NCBI GenBank assembly: GCA_934045905.1
Contig: OW203765.1
Span: forward strand, 16,927,409-16,991,408
Origin: Leuctra nigra
Lineage: Eukaryota > Arthropoda > Insecta > Plecoptera > Leuctridae
Reading direction: 5' to 3'
Length of the DNA stretch: 64,000 nt
Below are positions 25,201-33,115 of the stretch, one piece after another. Positions within the stretch are counted from its first letter, which is position 1. Every line of letters starts with the position of its first letter. The translations under genes and the position numbers were made by a program. The notes under the pieces were generated by a model that worked only from the letters and a program-made list of their open reading frames with translations, had not been told where the DNA came from and did not search any database.

Positions 25201-28200
25201 CTTCGACTCTTCAGTTCAAGGCAAGGTAGTTAGAGCAGAAACTTTCAAACGCAAATGAAACTGATAATGACCGTTCAACAGTCGATCTGATATTGTGTAG
25301 ACACACTTATATCATATGAGTGGTCTCAGGTATATTTTTTGAAGGAGATCCTGTGATTTTTGAAAATTAACACGGAACAGTTCAATCATAAAGGTTCAAT
25401 TGATCAACTTAAAGCTTTGCATGGTTATTTGGACCAATATTTTAGGAATGTTTTGAGATTTCTATACAAATCTGTGGCGAAATTTTAGAATTATTGGCTT
25501 TTAATGACATTTTCGATAGACAGAATTTCGGTTCGAGGTGTTGCGCGTATCCGTGCTCGCTCATCAACGCGTTACTCAGATTCATTGGTTAAAATTTAAA
25601 TAAATATCTCCTGATAGGCTGAAAAATGAAAACGGTCTTCGATAATTCTGATCAAACTCATATTTTGCATGATCATTAAGACCAATATTGTCTCATATTT
25701 TACAAAATTTCATCCCAATCACTTAAGAACGTATGAAGTTATTTACATTTTTAATATCTGTCAGTAATGAAGTATCGAAATGAATGTTTTCCAGTGCCAA
25801 TTGAAAATTGATTCTGATTTGCTTTATGAACCAGGTGCTTAGATGCTATTTTAAAGTTTCGATGAAAAGCATACACTTTTAAGTTGATATCATAATCAAT
25901 TCCATATGGATGTATATGTTTTCTGTGCGTTGTGTACGCATTTCCGGTTCGAGAATTTGCACGTACCCGTGCTCGCTTATCAACGCGTTACACTGAGCGT
26001 TTTCCTAGTATGCACTTGATTGATTGTACTTTTTGATTGATTGAATTTAACATGCGCTATTTTGATTGATTAGATTGATTATGCGCTTTTTGATTGGATG
26101 CGCTTTTTGATTGATTGAATGCACTTTTTTAATTGATTGAATTTAATATGCACTTGATTAAATGGATTGATTATGCACTTTTTAATTGATTGGATGCACT
26201 TTTTTGATTGATTGAGATTGATTATGCAAATTTGTTTAATTGACCGGAAGTAATGATGATTGACAGGTGTAATTGACCGGATTGACAGGTGTAATTGACC
26301 GTGTGATTATGAGTGACAGGACAATAGGCGGCACCCTTTGACTAATTGACCGTGACTAATGATGATTGACGGCGGCATCCTTTGTTGGACCAAACTACCA
26401 TGCATACTACTAAGTTCTCTTTTAAACTTTTGAACACATTTTTTGTGAAATTGCTCGCTTGCTGTCTTCTTGAAAGTTTTACATATTTACAAAGGAATCA
26501 TTTCTATGAGACCGTTCCACCAATGGCAGCACAATTTTACAAGAAAATTTGCACTTTTCACAAAGAATAACTTCGAAATATAGCATAAAACTCTGATAAC
26601 TTGGTAAACATGATACACTAATAGTTTGGTAAACATTCAGGAGCGTGTATACTCAGATATGTTAGGTATAAAATATAATTAAACTGAAACACAATAGTAG
26701 TTTTTCAAACAAATCTATATATATGTGGCAAAGCAGTTCTGTGTGGATGAAACGGAATGAAAACCTATAACTTTTTAAGCAATTAATCTTGACAAATAGT
26801 CCGCGTTGACCACTTATTTATGCATTCTACTACAATACAAAAAACTATTATAATGTCGAATTCGAACGATTTCTCACTGCTTGACATGCGACTGTGTCAT
26901 CGTCAGGCACCAAGCACAAGCTGCTGCGCGACGTCCAGTGCGTGTCGTGCGACGCCGACGTCGTGCAGCGTCGCGACGACACTGGACAAGGCGTGGCGTC
27001 GGAGGCGCTGCCGCCGAGCCGCAGCATGCGTCCCTACCTCGCCTACGAGCTGGACGCCGTGCGACGCCAACAACGACGCATGCCCGGCGTCGGCCGCAAC
27101 ATGAACCACTTCCAGGAGGCGGAGAAGCAACAGGCTGCGCGGAACAGGGTGCGCGACGACGAGGGGCGCGATCATCTCTGCAACAGGTACTACATGGGTC
27201 GACGTAATTATTATAATCTTTCCAACATCTTCTTCAAGCCCTTATACTCTAGTTCCCTTCTCATGCCGTTTGGAAGGGTTCAGTAGCAAAGAGGAACATC
27301 CCCACTTTTTGCACATTTGAGAAACGAAGAAAGGTCTGTTCGTTTTGCTTACTGCAGTTGCAGTAGCAGCAGCTTACAGTAGGCCCTGGTAACTCTTGCA
27401 GTAGCTTACTGTACCAACACAAAACGAACGCATTTGCAGCAGGATGGCAGTCTGGTGAGAGGTTTGTGAATTTGGCGGAAAGAATTTAAAAATAAGTGAG
27501 GTTATGTTCTGCATTTATAGAATTCTTGTCTAATCCCAATGCATTTTTATATAAATATGTATCATTTCATAACATATAACTCACCTAAATTCTCTGAAAC
27601 AAATACTCATTTCCCTCAGCCTTGGGCGTATTTTCACTATCCATCCATAAGAAACACATTTTACATTTCAATACGTCCGCCATTTTGCCGTCTACTGCAA
27701 AGTTACTGCAGCTACAGTACTACCTCCCTACCCAGCTGTAAGAACAGTCACTGCGCAGCTACTGTCAGTGTCAAATCGAACAAATTCGCAGTGACGGAAC
27801 AGCAAGTTTGATGCAAAACGAACGGATTTGCAGTGAGCAGTCTAATCAGTGAGCATCTAATCACTAGGAAAACGCTCTGAGTAACGCGTTGATGAGCGAG
27901 CACGGATACGCGGAGCACCTCGAACCGAAATTCTGTCTATCGAAAATATCATTAAAAGCCAATAATTCTTGAATTTCGTCAGACTTGAATAAAAATCTCT
28001 AAATATTCCTAAAATGTTATTATCAACCTTTATGATTGAACTGTTCCTTGTTAATATTCAAAAATCACAGGACCTCTTTAAAAAAAATATACCTGGGACC
28101 ACTCAAATCATATGATATTAGTGTGTACACAATATCATATCAATCTGTTGAACGGTCATTATTAGTATCATTTCGTTTGAAACTTTCTGCTCTAACTACC

Positions 28201-31200
28201 TTGCCTTGAACTGAAGATTCGAAGTCGCCGTGAATTTGACAGCCAACACGCAAAATGTCCCTAAAATTACAAAAACTTTTGAAAATAACGACAGATTTGA
28301 CTGAAAATTAGCAAAAATACCTTAAATGTTGGTAGTAATGACCATGCAAAGTTTTTAGTTGGTCGGTCAATAGGTTCTAGTTTAAATTTCAAAAATCACA
28401 GGAAAAATGATTTCAAATTTGAACCAATGGGAGGATTTGGCTGAAATTTATTATGATTGGGTACAATGTTAGTTGCAATGACTTTGCTAAATTTCAAATT
28501 GATTGAACCAACCAATCGAAAGATTATTTTTTTTAAATTTGAACCAATCAGGGGATTTAAAAAAATTAGGGTCTGCAACGCAAGGAAATGGTCAGTACAT
28601 GTGTGCAAATTTTCAGCTTGATCGAAGAAAAACTGTGACTTGTATATCGTCAGTAACAGAAAAATAAATAAAAAAAAAACACAAAAAAAAAATAAAAACA
28701 GAGGTCCGTGCCAAAAGAGCCAAAAGGAGACGCTCGCTTCGCTCGCTCAATGACAGTAAGCAAAACGAACAGACCTAAAGTTAGGTGTGCATGTGCAAAT
28801 ATGCCTATGTGCCCAACTTTTTCGCGCAATGCAGAGCTTAGGTGGCTGTGGAAGTTTGGTCCACTTTGCTTTTTAAAAAGTATGAAAAACTCAAAGCATA
28901 ATGGTCCAAAAAGAAAACTTTGGCTAAGCCCCAATATGTGGGTTCGGTCCACTTTGCTTCTGAACCCTCAGTGACAATGAAAAAACCAACAGAAAGGAAC
29001 CCCATCCTATATAATATGACTATATGAGTTACGGATCCAAGAGAGCAAGCGAACACAAGAGTTAATTACCAATCAATGCTAAGAAAGTCGGTGGGTATTA
29101 GTCGCATTGTAAAACTGTCAAATGTAAATGTAAATGTCAAAACACCGCCGCCATGTTGGTTGAAGCAAAAAATTAAATTTGTACCAAGTAATATCCCTAA
29201 GGTCCAGTTTTCAATTATCTGCTAAAACAAGTATAATTAACCTAACAGAGATACAGTCCTAATGAACTGTTTAAAGTTAGCATAGTATTGAAAGAAAAAA
29301 GTTTGTAAGTTTGTCTTTCATCTAATCATGATTAAAACTTCAAATCATTTCGTCAACCAAAAAACCAAAAACGTGTCTACAAAAAGCAAATTCTCAGTTT
29401 CGCAGATATATTTTTTTATTTCCCTATTTAAATTGTAGGAATATTAAATTGTCTAATCATTTTACTGCTTTTTTTGATTCTGCACAAGTTCTTCAAGACA
29501 ATGTACTTTGTTTAGAGAATGCCCATGTGAAATAAATAGGCAATGCTTATTGCTTCGGGCATGATTATGCATACTAGTTTCAATGATGCCTAATAACTGA
29601 TAATACCAAAATTATAGTAATTATGGCTAAAATTAGACTGGTTTGTAGTCCAATGCAGACCAGAGAAAGTATACTAAACCATACTTAGTTATAGCTACGT
29701 AGAGCATATTATTATACGCTGTTGTGCCAGATCTGCGTACTGCAAAAACTCACAGAATACAATGAATAATAATCTCCGTAGATTGCATTGCATTACTAAA
29801 AAGTCGCTGTAAACACAAAAATATTTTTAATATCATTTAAGAGATCATATTTTAACGATCTAGAAAATAGTTAAGATCGTCATTGGTAATTTTTCCATCT
29901 AATTTAATGATCATAACTGAGCGAGCGAAGCGAGCGTCTCCTTTTGGCTCATTTGGCACGGACCTCTGTTTTTTTTTCTTTGTTTGTTTGTTTTTTTGCT
30001 AGGTGAGACTATACAGGTCACAGTTTTTCTTCGATCGAGCAGAAATTTTGCACACATGTGGAAACAATTCCTTTTCTTTTTGCAGACCCTAATTTTTTTG
30101 AAATCCATTCATTGGTTAAAATTTAAATAAACATCTCCCTAGGTTGAAAAATGAAAATGGTCTTCGATACATCTGATAAAACTCACATTGTGCATGTCTC
30201 TTATTTTACAAATGTTCATCCTAATCAGTTAAGAACGAAGAGCGCATTTTAGATAGCTGTCAGAAATGAAGTATCGAAATGAATGTTTTCTAGTGCCAAT
30301 TGAATTGAATATGATTTGCTGTATTTACCAGGATGCTTAGATGCTATTTTCATGTTTCGACGAAAATCATAATACTTTTATGTTGATTGAGTGGCTTATG
30401 TTTCAATTCAATATGGATTTACTAGGTTTTCTGTGCGTTCTGTACGCATTTCCGGTTCCAGAATTTGCACGTACCCGTGCTCGCTCATCAACGCGTCACA
30501 CTGCGCGTTTTCCTATTGTTAAAGTAAAGTGAACAATATACCTCATGTAGATAGTGAGTTGTTCCTGTATGGCACTCAACAAAGACGTCAGGGACCCTAT
30601 TCTATATCTCGTTTTGATCTCGTCGCGGCCGCCTTTGTCTCGGCGTAATGCTATCTTAATGGCAGTGAAACGAAGGCGGCCGAGACGAGATCAAAAAAAG
30701 ATATAGAATAGGGCCCCAGTTCCCTTGTTGTTGTCGCAACCAAGGTGTAAAGGTCATGATAGATCCACGACAGCGTTGAATTGTCACCTGTCACTCGCTT
30801 CTGTCACCATCTGTCACTCACTTGTCACATCTTCAGACATCGCATTGTAAACACGGCTATTGTACTCAATTTACGCTTACAGTCTTGTATCATTTCTATT
30901 TTTTTCTTTTTTTTAGGAAAGAGCCTCCATATAAATACTGTAAAAATAGCCAACGCATTATTTCCGTTGTTCATTCCAATTTTTAAATTATTTATCTCCT
31001 TTCCTGCTCTGTATAGCTCATCTTATGTTAAAAAAATATTGTGTACTTTCATTTCAAAGCTCTGGTAGGTTGGTAGACAGAGTATGGTGTCAATAAAATT
31101 AATATACCTTACCTACAATTCAAAGTCAATTCACTTCGAAACATATTTTTACTTAGCACACCTACATCAATTCGTAACACTTATAATTAAATTAATATTC

Positions 31201-32525
31201 TTTGTTGTTGATTAGTGTTTCATGTTTATCTTATTAGCGATAAAAGTGATGAAATTAAAATATCTCTGGAGTGCAGTTATTATTGATAGCTTTTCATTTG
31301 AATACAATCTGAGTACTTTGATGGATTTGTTTTATTTTTATGATAAAATGTGGCAAAGAGCCTATAATAAGTTGTGCAATTTTTTAGATAGCTTGGAATA
31401 TTAGTGATATAATCGAAAAAAATAGCTATCTCAGGAAAATTCTACATTAATTCATACAAACTTTGCAGGCCCCATTCGAATGAAGTTTTAAATAAGAAAA
31501 TCCTGTATTGGTTGATATATTATTTTAACAAATTAAAGTGAGGTACCTTTACTTTCGCATGTATGATTTTTGCTACTAAACTCTTGTTTCTTCTAACTCG
31601 TCGTCGACTTGGTCCCAGATATTGCGGCGGCAGTCACACCGTCACAACGCCTCAGCAGCGCGTCACTCGCGTCGGTCACTTCCTGACCCAGTGGGGCCCC
31701 GAGGTCATCCCCTTGCAGGAGAAGGTGTGTCCGACGTCGCCGCGTCTCTCCACCGTCGTCGAGCAGCCCCAGGAGGTCGCCCCACCCTCGCCGCCCGCGC
31801 CGCCGAGTCCAACCAAGTCCCCGACACAACGCAGTCCTCGCGTCTCCGTCACGAAGCCCAAGAAGTCGTCGACGACCGAGGAGGTCGTCACCGGGGTCGT
31901 GGAGGCGACGGAGGAACCGAAGAAGGCGTCACCGCCGGCAGCGTCGTCGGCGACGAAAGTTGCCACACCACCGAAATTGCCATCGCCGAAAGCATCTGCG
32001 ACATCGTCGCCTAAAGGTTCACCGAAGACGTCGCCCAAAGGTTCGCCGAAGACGTCGCCTAAGGGTTCGAAGTCGGCTTTGACGTCGCCGAAGGGCTCGC
32101 CTAAAGGTTCCCCGAAAACATCGCCGAAGACATCGCCGAAGACATCGCCGAAGGGTTCTCCTAAGGGATCGGCGGTGACGACGCCCAAGGGTTCACCGCC
32201 GGTGACACCCTCCTCGCCGAAGGAGGGCTCACAAAGCATACCGCAGGACGCCGATCAGGCCAAGAGGGGGTCGAGGACGTCTCAAGGAGAGAGGGTGTCG
32301 GTCAGTAAGTCGATGTCCGACGCGAAGGGGAGGTCGCCGAGACCCTCGCAGCAGCTGGTGGAGACCGTCGGCGACGTCGCGGCGCCCGAGGAGGTGGAGG
32401 CGATCACCGAGACGCCCGAGATCGTCGAGGTGCAGGAGGTCGACGTCGTGGAGGAGGCCGTGGTGGTTGAGGAAGTGGCGGAGGAGGTGGAGGCGGTGGC
32501 AGAGGAGCCGCCAACAGAGGAATAA
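7226..32525 (+). CDS. QRICH2: glutamine-rich protein 2-like (DUF4795) protein, 14 exons
   Basis: Exons by splice consensus and phase: 7226-7282, 7822-8035, 8847-8885, 8942-8989, 9677-9773, 9864-10089, 10453-10605, 11262-11477, 11844-12005, 12203-12487, 13039-13268, 14310-14464, 26907-27186, 31619-32525 (TAA). They total 3069 nt, an exact multiple of three, for 1022 residues. The N-terminus (MSTLVKLTQMVDLAVGTPE, then GAVNLNILHSLLHVI) and the region from about residue 150 to 755 match the DUF4795/QRICH2 layout: coiled-coil segments, DKADTNVVNRKVSHDQFDAA (about 520-540), a CVSCD motif (about 640), RSMRPYLAYEL, and YCGGSHTV opening the last exon. The tail has SPKGSPKTSPKG repeats, then a Glu/Val-rich end. 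Vertebrate QRICH2 is needed for sperm flagellum structure; the same role here is inferred. The intron after 14464 is 12.4 kb because of a Polinton. Orthology is judged from remembered motifs. Confidence 0.75.
8036..8707. repeat. 81-bp minisatellite spanning the exon 2 donor of the QRICH2-like gene
   Basis: Eight units with an exact 81-bp period (the GACCCTTCGTC block starts at 8059, 8140, 8221, 8302, 8383, 8464, 8545 and 8626). Each unit copies the last ~45 nt of exon 2, its splice donor and ~25 nt of intron. Five units carry GGTAAGT and three GGTAGGT. A decayed further copy lies at about 8708-8790. The true exon 2 donor at 8036 is the first in the series. The spacing from exon 2 to the first unit is 80, not 81, so the array is out of frame with the exon. 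Confidence 0.9.
10192..10452. repeat. 52-bp tandem array ending at the exon 7 acceptor
   Basis: About five units of a pyrimidine-rich 52-bp repeat (GTCCTGCG recurs at 10244, 10296, 10348 and 10400). The last unit merges into the functional acceptor CCTCGCTCTCAG at 10441-10452. In the upstream units the same place reads CTCTCCGTCCTG without an AG, so they duplicate the polypyrimidine tract rather than the acceptor dinucleotide. Confidence 0.85.
10971..11108. mobile_element. PIF/Harbinger-like MITE
   Basis: Imperfect terminal inverted repeats (GGCCCAGTCTTTCAAT on the left, GGGCCAGTTTTTCAAT read from the right) are flanked by TAA on both sides (10968-10970 and 11109-11111). A 3-bp TWA duplication and GGSCC ends are typical of PIF/Harbinger. 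The core contains CCATGGCAACA. Related copies lie at 54910 and, decayed, at 29201. Confidence 0.7.
11150..11250 (+). mobile_element. tRNA-derived SINE head fragment
   Basis: GGGTTCGTACTCC resembles a tRNA B box (GGTTCGANTCC). The flanking sequence, through the CGGATATTTTTCACTTCGCA block, matches the SINE at 57150-57410. It ends just upstream of the exon 8 acceptor at 11261. Confidence 0.45.
11990..12045. repeat. tandem duplication of the exon 9 donor
   Basis: GACCAGCTGGAGGTATGA occurs at 11994 and again about 34 bp later at 12028. The first copy contains the exon 9 end and its GTATGA donor; the second is an intronic duplicate with the same potential donor. Confidence 0.75.
12675..12800. mobile_element. 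126-bp foldback MITE
   Basis: CAGGGGTGCGATCACATAA (12676-12694) is repeated perfectly inverted at 12781-12799. Further pairing inside (GGTGACAAG with CTTGTCACC) makes it almost one hairpin. No coding capacity. Lies in the intron between exons 10 and 11 of the QRICH2-like gene. Confidence 0.75.
13269..13556. repeat. 29/34-bp minisatellite of splice donors after exon 11
   Basis: Ten units begin with GTGAGTCC (one GTGAGTTC, one GTGACTCC) and read on as AGGAGGCGGTGAGACC. Two units carry a 5-nt extra ATGAG. The first unit starts exactly at the exon 11 donor (exon ends ACCGTCTG at 13268), and most units repeat that exon end (CCATCTG or CCGTCTG) before the next GTGAGT. Use of any later donor would read straight into the in-frame TGA of TGGTGA. 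Confidence 0.9.
13570..13735 (+). mobile_element. SINE tail fragment
   Basis: The stretch with CTTACCTATTCTTCAACATC and ATAATCAGTCATTTGTTGC matches the 3' half of the tRNA-derived SINE at 57150-57410. It separates the donor array from the acceptor array inside the intron between exons 11 and 12. Confidence 0.5.
13800..14309. repeat. 52-bp minisatellite of splice acceptors before exon 12
   Basis: About ten units of roughly 52 bp, each with GTCGACGGCTCTCTTGTCGA early on and ATGATCGCAG at the end. The last unit's ATCGCAG is the acceptor of exon 12, whose first bases GTCGACGGCTCT also open every upstream unit, so nearly every junction looks like AG before an identical exon start. Using an upstream unit would reach an in-frame TGA inside the unit. 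The units are rich in palindromic GTCGAC and ATCGAT and have a weak pyrimidine tract. Confidence 0.9.
14594..14996. repeat. iterated terminal segment of the palindromic element (left copy)
   Basis: The outermost ~400 bp consists of GTCAATTACACCTGTCAATC-type repeats followed by many short variants of TCAATCAATCAAAAAGTGCA. The mirror copy is at 26009-26411. Such iterons at the terminus could serve as origin or terminal-protein binding repeats; that role is inferred. Confidence 0.7.
15353..15583 (-). CDS. small divergent ORF in the left arm of the palindrome
   Basis: A 76-codon frame (starts MNKRNYELTATRAENVMTIL) runs outward, away from the polymerase. The mirror copy at 24098-24328 (+) is unchanged. 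No homology is recognised. It may be a small element protein or a chance frame; the only support is that it stays open in both arms, which are anyway nearly identical. Confidence 0.25.
   Translation of the reverse strand: MNKRNYELTATRAENVMTILGLSIPISNNNPKLATQFRMRSNGCAETKRIVSDPILKLYTPLFPNQALLFAILRVT
16000..19867 (+). pseudogene. protein-primed type B DNA polymerase, left arm, nonsense-broken and truncated
   Basis: Open from ATG 16000 to a TAA at 19384-19386; the frame then continues to the loop. In order: Pro/Gln-rich N-terminus (to ~residue 175), an OTU-like block with DNLCLARAL (~325) and HFDVIT (~430), a Cys/His-rich zinc-binding stretch (~443-562), exonuclease motifs FFDIEAT (~576), HNMKGYDGHFVL (~660) and YCVSDVSIL (~788), a YHGCFWHGCPNC block (~905), polymerase motif A DVCSLYP (~1017) and motif B KLMLNSFWGKFG (~1212). 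These are features of the DNA_pol_B_2 family of Polintons. The stop falls between motifs A and B, and the gene is cut at the palindrome centre before motif C (YxDTD), so no active enzyme can be made. Confidence 0.85.
19593..23681 (-). CDS. protein-primed type B DNA polymerase, right arm, truncated with antisense tail
   Basis: The mirror copy of the left-arm gene, open for 1362 codons from ATG at 23681. It keeps TAT where the left copy has TAA, and differs from it at a few other residues (Asn for Tyr in the zinc region, Cys for Trp, Ile for Ser, Glu for Val). Real polymerase sequence ends at the palindrome centre near 19868. The last ~90 residues are translated from the loop and then from the antisense of the opposite arm, so they are not part of the family. 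Motifs A and B are present and motif C is absent. It is therefore a long open frame but not a functional polymerase. Confidence 0.85.
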   Translation of the reverse strand: MEANTNSANFTLTPPTHSRRERETTGDRVSVIMRPRIAPTPSRAVAEEPEQQEPSQQEPPQQEPPQLVQRDTSPRHEPVRYWQPWRGDSQEESSSEHHEADVPHSPEPGPSHRPDPIRRPTPTRREPSPQPGPSHRPDPVQLVDYSDSEDSVEEEQRPPTPQQQHGAGAVPGRGFNVINEHVVRLRQYKTNFRKVEISMDEVPAGVNPLQWLRRTLNNLIDYLKSDEVQPYHKVGMKIFSSTAPQDPIIITFMLASQLDADVIMSRIEKVCQSNKSFLSGGTLTILLTHIDLPVGTGRARGCVPSFVSNDSKAKHKRSIIRIVNKDNLCLARALAVAVAIHEKPHDWDAIRRGRLIQGDIAENYCTAAGVDLIQHGGGIDEVRAFQQYFSKYTITVYGSLSGTKQDVLFEGPASVIGHERLNIDLWMHDNHFDVITTVTGAFDCSYYCRACHVCSSNVGDHQCKSRCPYCRFTEDCCPNGVSRHECSTCNRVFQSSKCFANHKMGGTYGKNASVCDTLKICMHCNAFVDYSKGRRGLICGEMYCCMCKKYCRASHQCYMQRVEPEKPNNKNKIFTFFDIEATQCTPMSGHDNILEHEPNLIVSQQVCLRCASDSSITASCDACSPNEARQQVFNGPSPLTSFFQHVTKHRKGVSENMLIAHNMKGYDGHFVLGHMVNELKMNPTIIQSGSKLMLMSVKGLSVKDSLNFMPMALSKLPAAMNLEDHFKKGFFPHFFNRPENFGYVGPLPDPKTYGCDAMDIKGRKNFMDCHDNEVANNKVFDFDQELRDYCVSDVSILREACLSFRKEFLAENNIDPFWQAVTIASACLLVFQQNFLQADSIGLIPVGGYRMADKQSHAAILWLDWVASKNNIDIQHAGNGREFILHSRCKADGYYKNADGRQTILEYHGCFWHGCPNCFKNRDIHISNTNADTMGKRFESTGRRTAFLRNAGYEVVEMWECQFNELKKTTPELVEFIKQHPNNNKEPLDPRDAFFGGRTNCTKTYFKPPQGSTVQYLDVCSLYPWVNKYGAYPLGHPKIYHGTKCKDIVGPNFDITGVNGFIKCKVVPPSSLYHPVLPVRHDGKLLFPLCRTCVETTYNGECPHTNDEDRAFVGTWVSMELQKAVSLGYRLIAIYEVWQYNTTTYDPNTKSGGLFTGYINQFLKAKVEASGWPDWCTDDLSKTEYIRQFEDREGVSLDQGRIESNPGRRSLAKLMLNSFWGKFGQRLDLTKHEIVDNNSKYMDLVCDPGKTINTVDPLSNDKLLVTWNDHSAVVKAAMATLAFVDPAPASLWSFHVTKSLSLERGSTVFIVLPGSHTKSMYLLLLSTISCFVRSRRWPNLPQKLLSISLANERLPGLLSILP
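19814..19867. other. 54-bp asymmetric loop at the centre of the palindrome
   Basis: The arms pair up to ACCACAGCG (ending 19813) and CGCTGTGGT (from 19868). The 54 bases between do not pair. Read on the + strand they continue the polymerase frame in a family-like way (VAIAAFTTA), so the loop is the natural continuation of the left arm. The mirror strand carries no such match, which sets the direction of the fold-back. Confidence 0.8.
24685..26008 (+). mobile_element. non-autonomous Helitron-like element, copy A
   Basis: A 1324-bp insertion in the right arm of the palindrome. The unoccupied left arm (14996/14997) shows it went in between A and T with no duplication. The 3' end is TTTTCCTAG (CTRR form), with a short hairpin AACGC...GCGTT just upstream. 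The 5' end begins TTGAGCGAGCGAAGCGAGCG rather than the canonical TC. No Rep/helicase frame. Internal sequence is shared with copies at 27864 and 29917. Confidence 0.7.
27332..28776. mobile_element. TIR element interrupted by Helitron-like copy B
   Basis: Terminal inverted repeats of about 23 bp (AGGTCTGTTCGTTTTGCTTA on the left, inverse at 28754-28776) bracket a ~560-bp body with several AAAACGAACG(C/G)ATTTGCAG subrepeats. The element is split by the Helitron-like copy at 27864-28750. No coding potential and no clear target duplication, so the superfamily is undetermined. Confidence 0.6.
27864..28750 (-). mobile_element. non-autonomous Helitron-like element, copy B
   Basis: Inverse orientation relative to copy A. 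Read on the minus strand it starts TTGAGCGAGCGAAGCGAGCG after a host A and ends GCGTTTTCCTAG before a host T, with the same 3' hairpin (AACGC...GCGTT). It is shorter than copy A through internal loss and is nested in another TIR element. Confidence 0.65.
29201..29300. mobile_element. decayed PIF/Harbinger-like MITE
   Basis: TAA followed by GGTCCAGTTTTCAAT, an internal CAGTCCTAATGAACTGTTTA and TTAGCATAGTATTGAAAG resemble the MITE at 10971-11108. The right terminus is eroded. Confidence 0.45.
29917..30515 (+). mobile_element. non-autonomous Helitron-like element, copy C
   Basis: Starts CTGAGCGAGCGAAGCGAGCG and ends GCGCGTTTTCCTA. It shares the interior TTTTTTGAAATCCATT and TTTCCGGTTC blocks with copy A but is less than half as long. 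The terminal CTAG is eroded to CTAT. Confidence 0.6.
30591..30715. mobile_element. short foldback MITE
   Basis: GGGACCCTATTCTATATCTC on the left is mirrored by GATATAGAATAGGGCC on the right, and GGCGGCCG pairs internally, giving almost one hairpin. The GGG-CCTATTCT terminus resembles that of the element at 58173-58290. Confidence 0.65.
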
Positions 32526-32665
32526 CAAGATGAACAAGTCTGAATTCGTTCAGATTTGACCAAAATTAGAGCATGACGGATTCCATTTTATTGATTTTAA
32601 ATTTGTATTGATTTTGACTGATTTTTGCGATTTTTATGAGGTTGTTCCTAAGTGTTTTTGTTGAC

Positions 32666-32671
32666 AATAAA
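32666..32671 (+). terminator. polyadenylation signal of the QRICH2-like gene
   Basis: AATAAA 141 bases past the TAA stop, in AT-rich DNA. It is the first canonical hexamer downstream. Confidence 0.6.
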
Positions 32672-33080
32672 ACATTGTTTACTCGGACTGCACTTGTAAT
32701 TTGAAAGATTGTAATATCTTGTATTTTTATTTTAAATTAAAGTTCGTTCACGTTAAGAATATTTCTGAAGTTTTAGTCGATCACGTCGTTCAATGGTCGT
32801 TCACATGAACACTGCCCTGTCAATGGCAAGACTTTCTTCTTTGTATTATTGAAATTGTATAAATTATGTGAAATACCTACACATTTTTTAATTGTAGAAA
32901 ATATTATAAAAATTCAATAAAATTGATTTATTTTTATCTACAGTCGTCTTATACATATTTTTTGATTATTGATATTTTCATGTGTATGTATACAATTGTT
33001 CGCTTGACTACAGTAGTACACGGCCGCCTTTACGGATCATTATTCTTAACGTGAACGAACTTTAAGTATTTTTCCTAGGA

Positions 33081-33081
33081 A

Positions 33082-33114
<33 letters not shown>
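33081..33114. repeat. (ATTG)n microsatellite
   Basis: About eight ATTG units in tandem. Confidence 0.9.

Positions 33115-33115
<1 letters not shown>

Larger units (their letters stand above)
14594..26411. mobile_element. palindromic Polinton/Maverick-type element
   Basis: An 11.8-kb element starts 5'-AGTAGTATGCATGG and ends with the inverse, and it is flanked by the same six bases, AAGTTC, at 14588-14593 and 26412-26417. A 6-bp duplication, 5'-AG ends and a protein-primed B-family DNA polymerase are the defining traits of Polintons. Unusually, the right half is the inverted copy of the left half: arms 14594-19813 and 19868-26411 around a 54-bp loop, the right arm being interrupted only by a Helitron-like insertion (24685-26008). 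Both ends are therefore the same polymerase-side terminus. No integrase, capsid, ATPase or protease gene is present. It sits in intron 12 of the QRICH2-like gene, and unique exons on both sides argue against a mirrored assembly error. Confidence 0.85.

Noticed and set aside
14588..26417. Palindrome as an assembly or missed-adapter artefact
   Set aside because: The flanks are unique, not mirrored; exons 12 and 13 splice in phase across it; there is a 6-bp target duplication; the arms differ at several bases and one carries an insertion.
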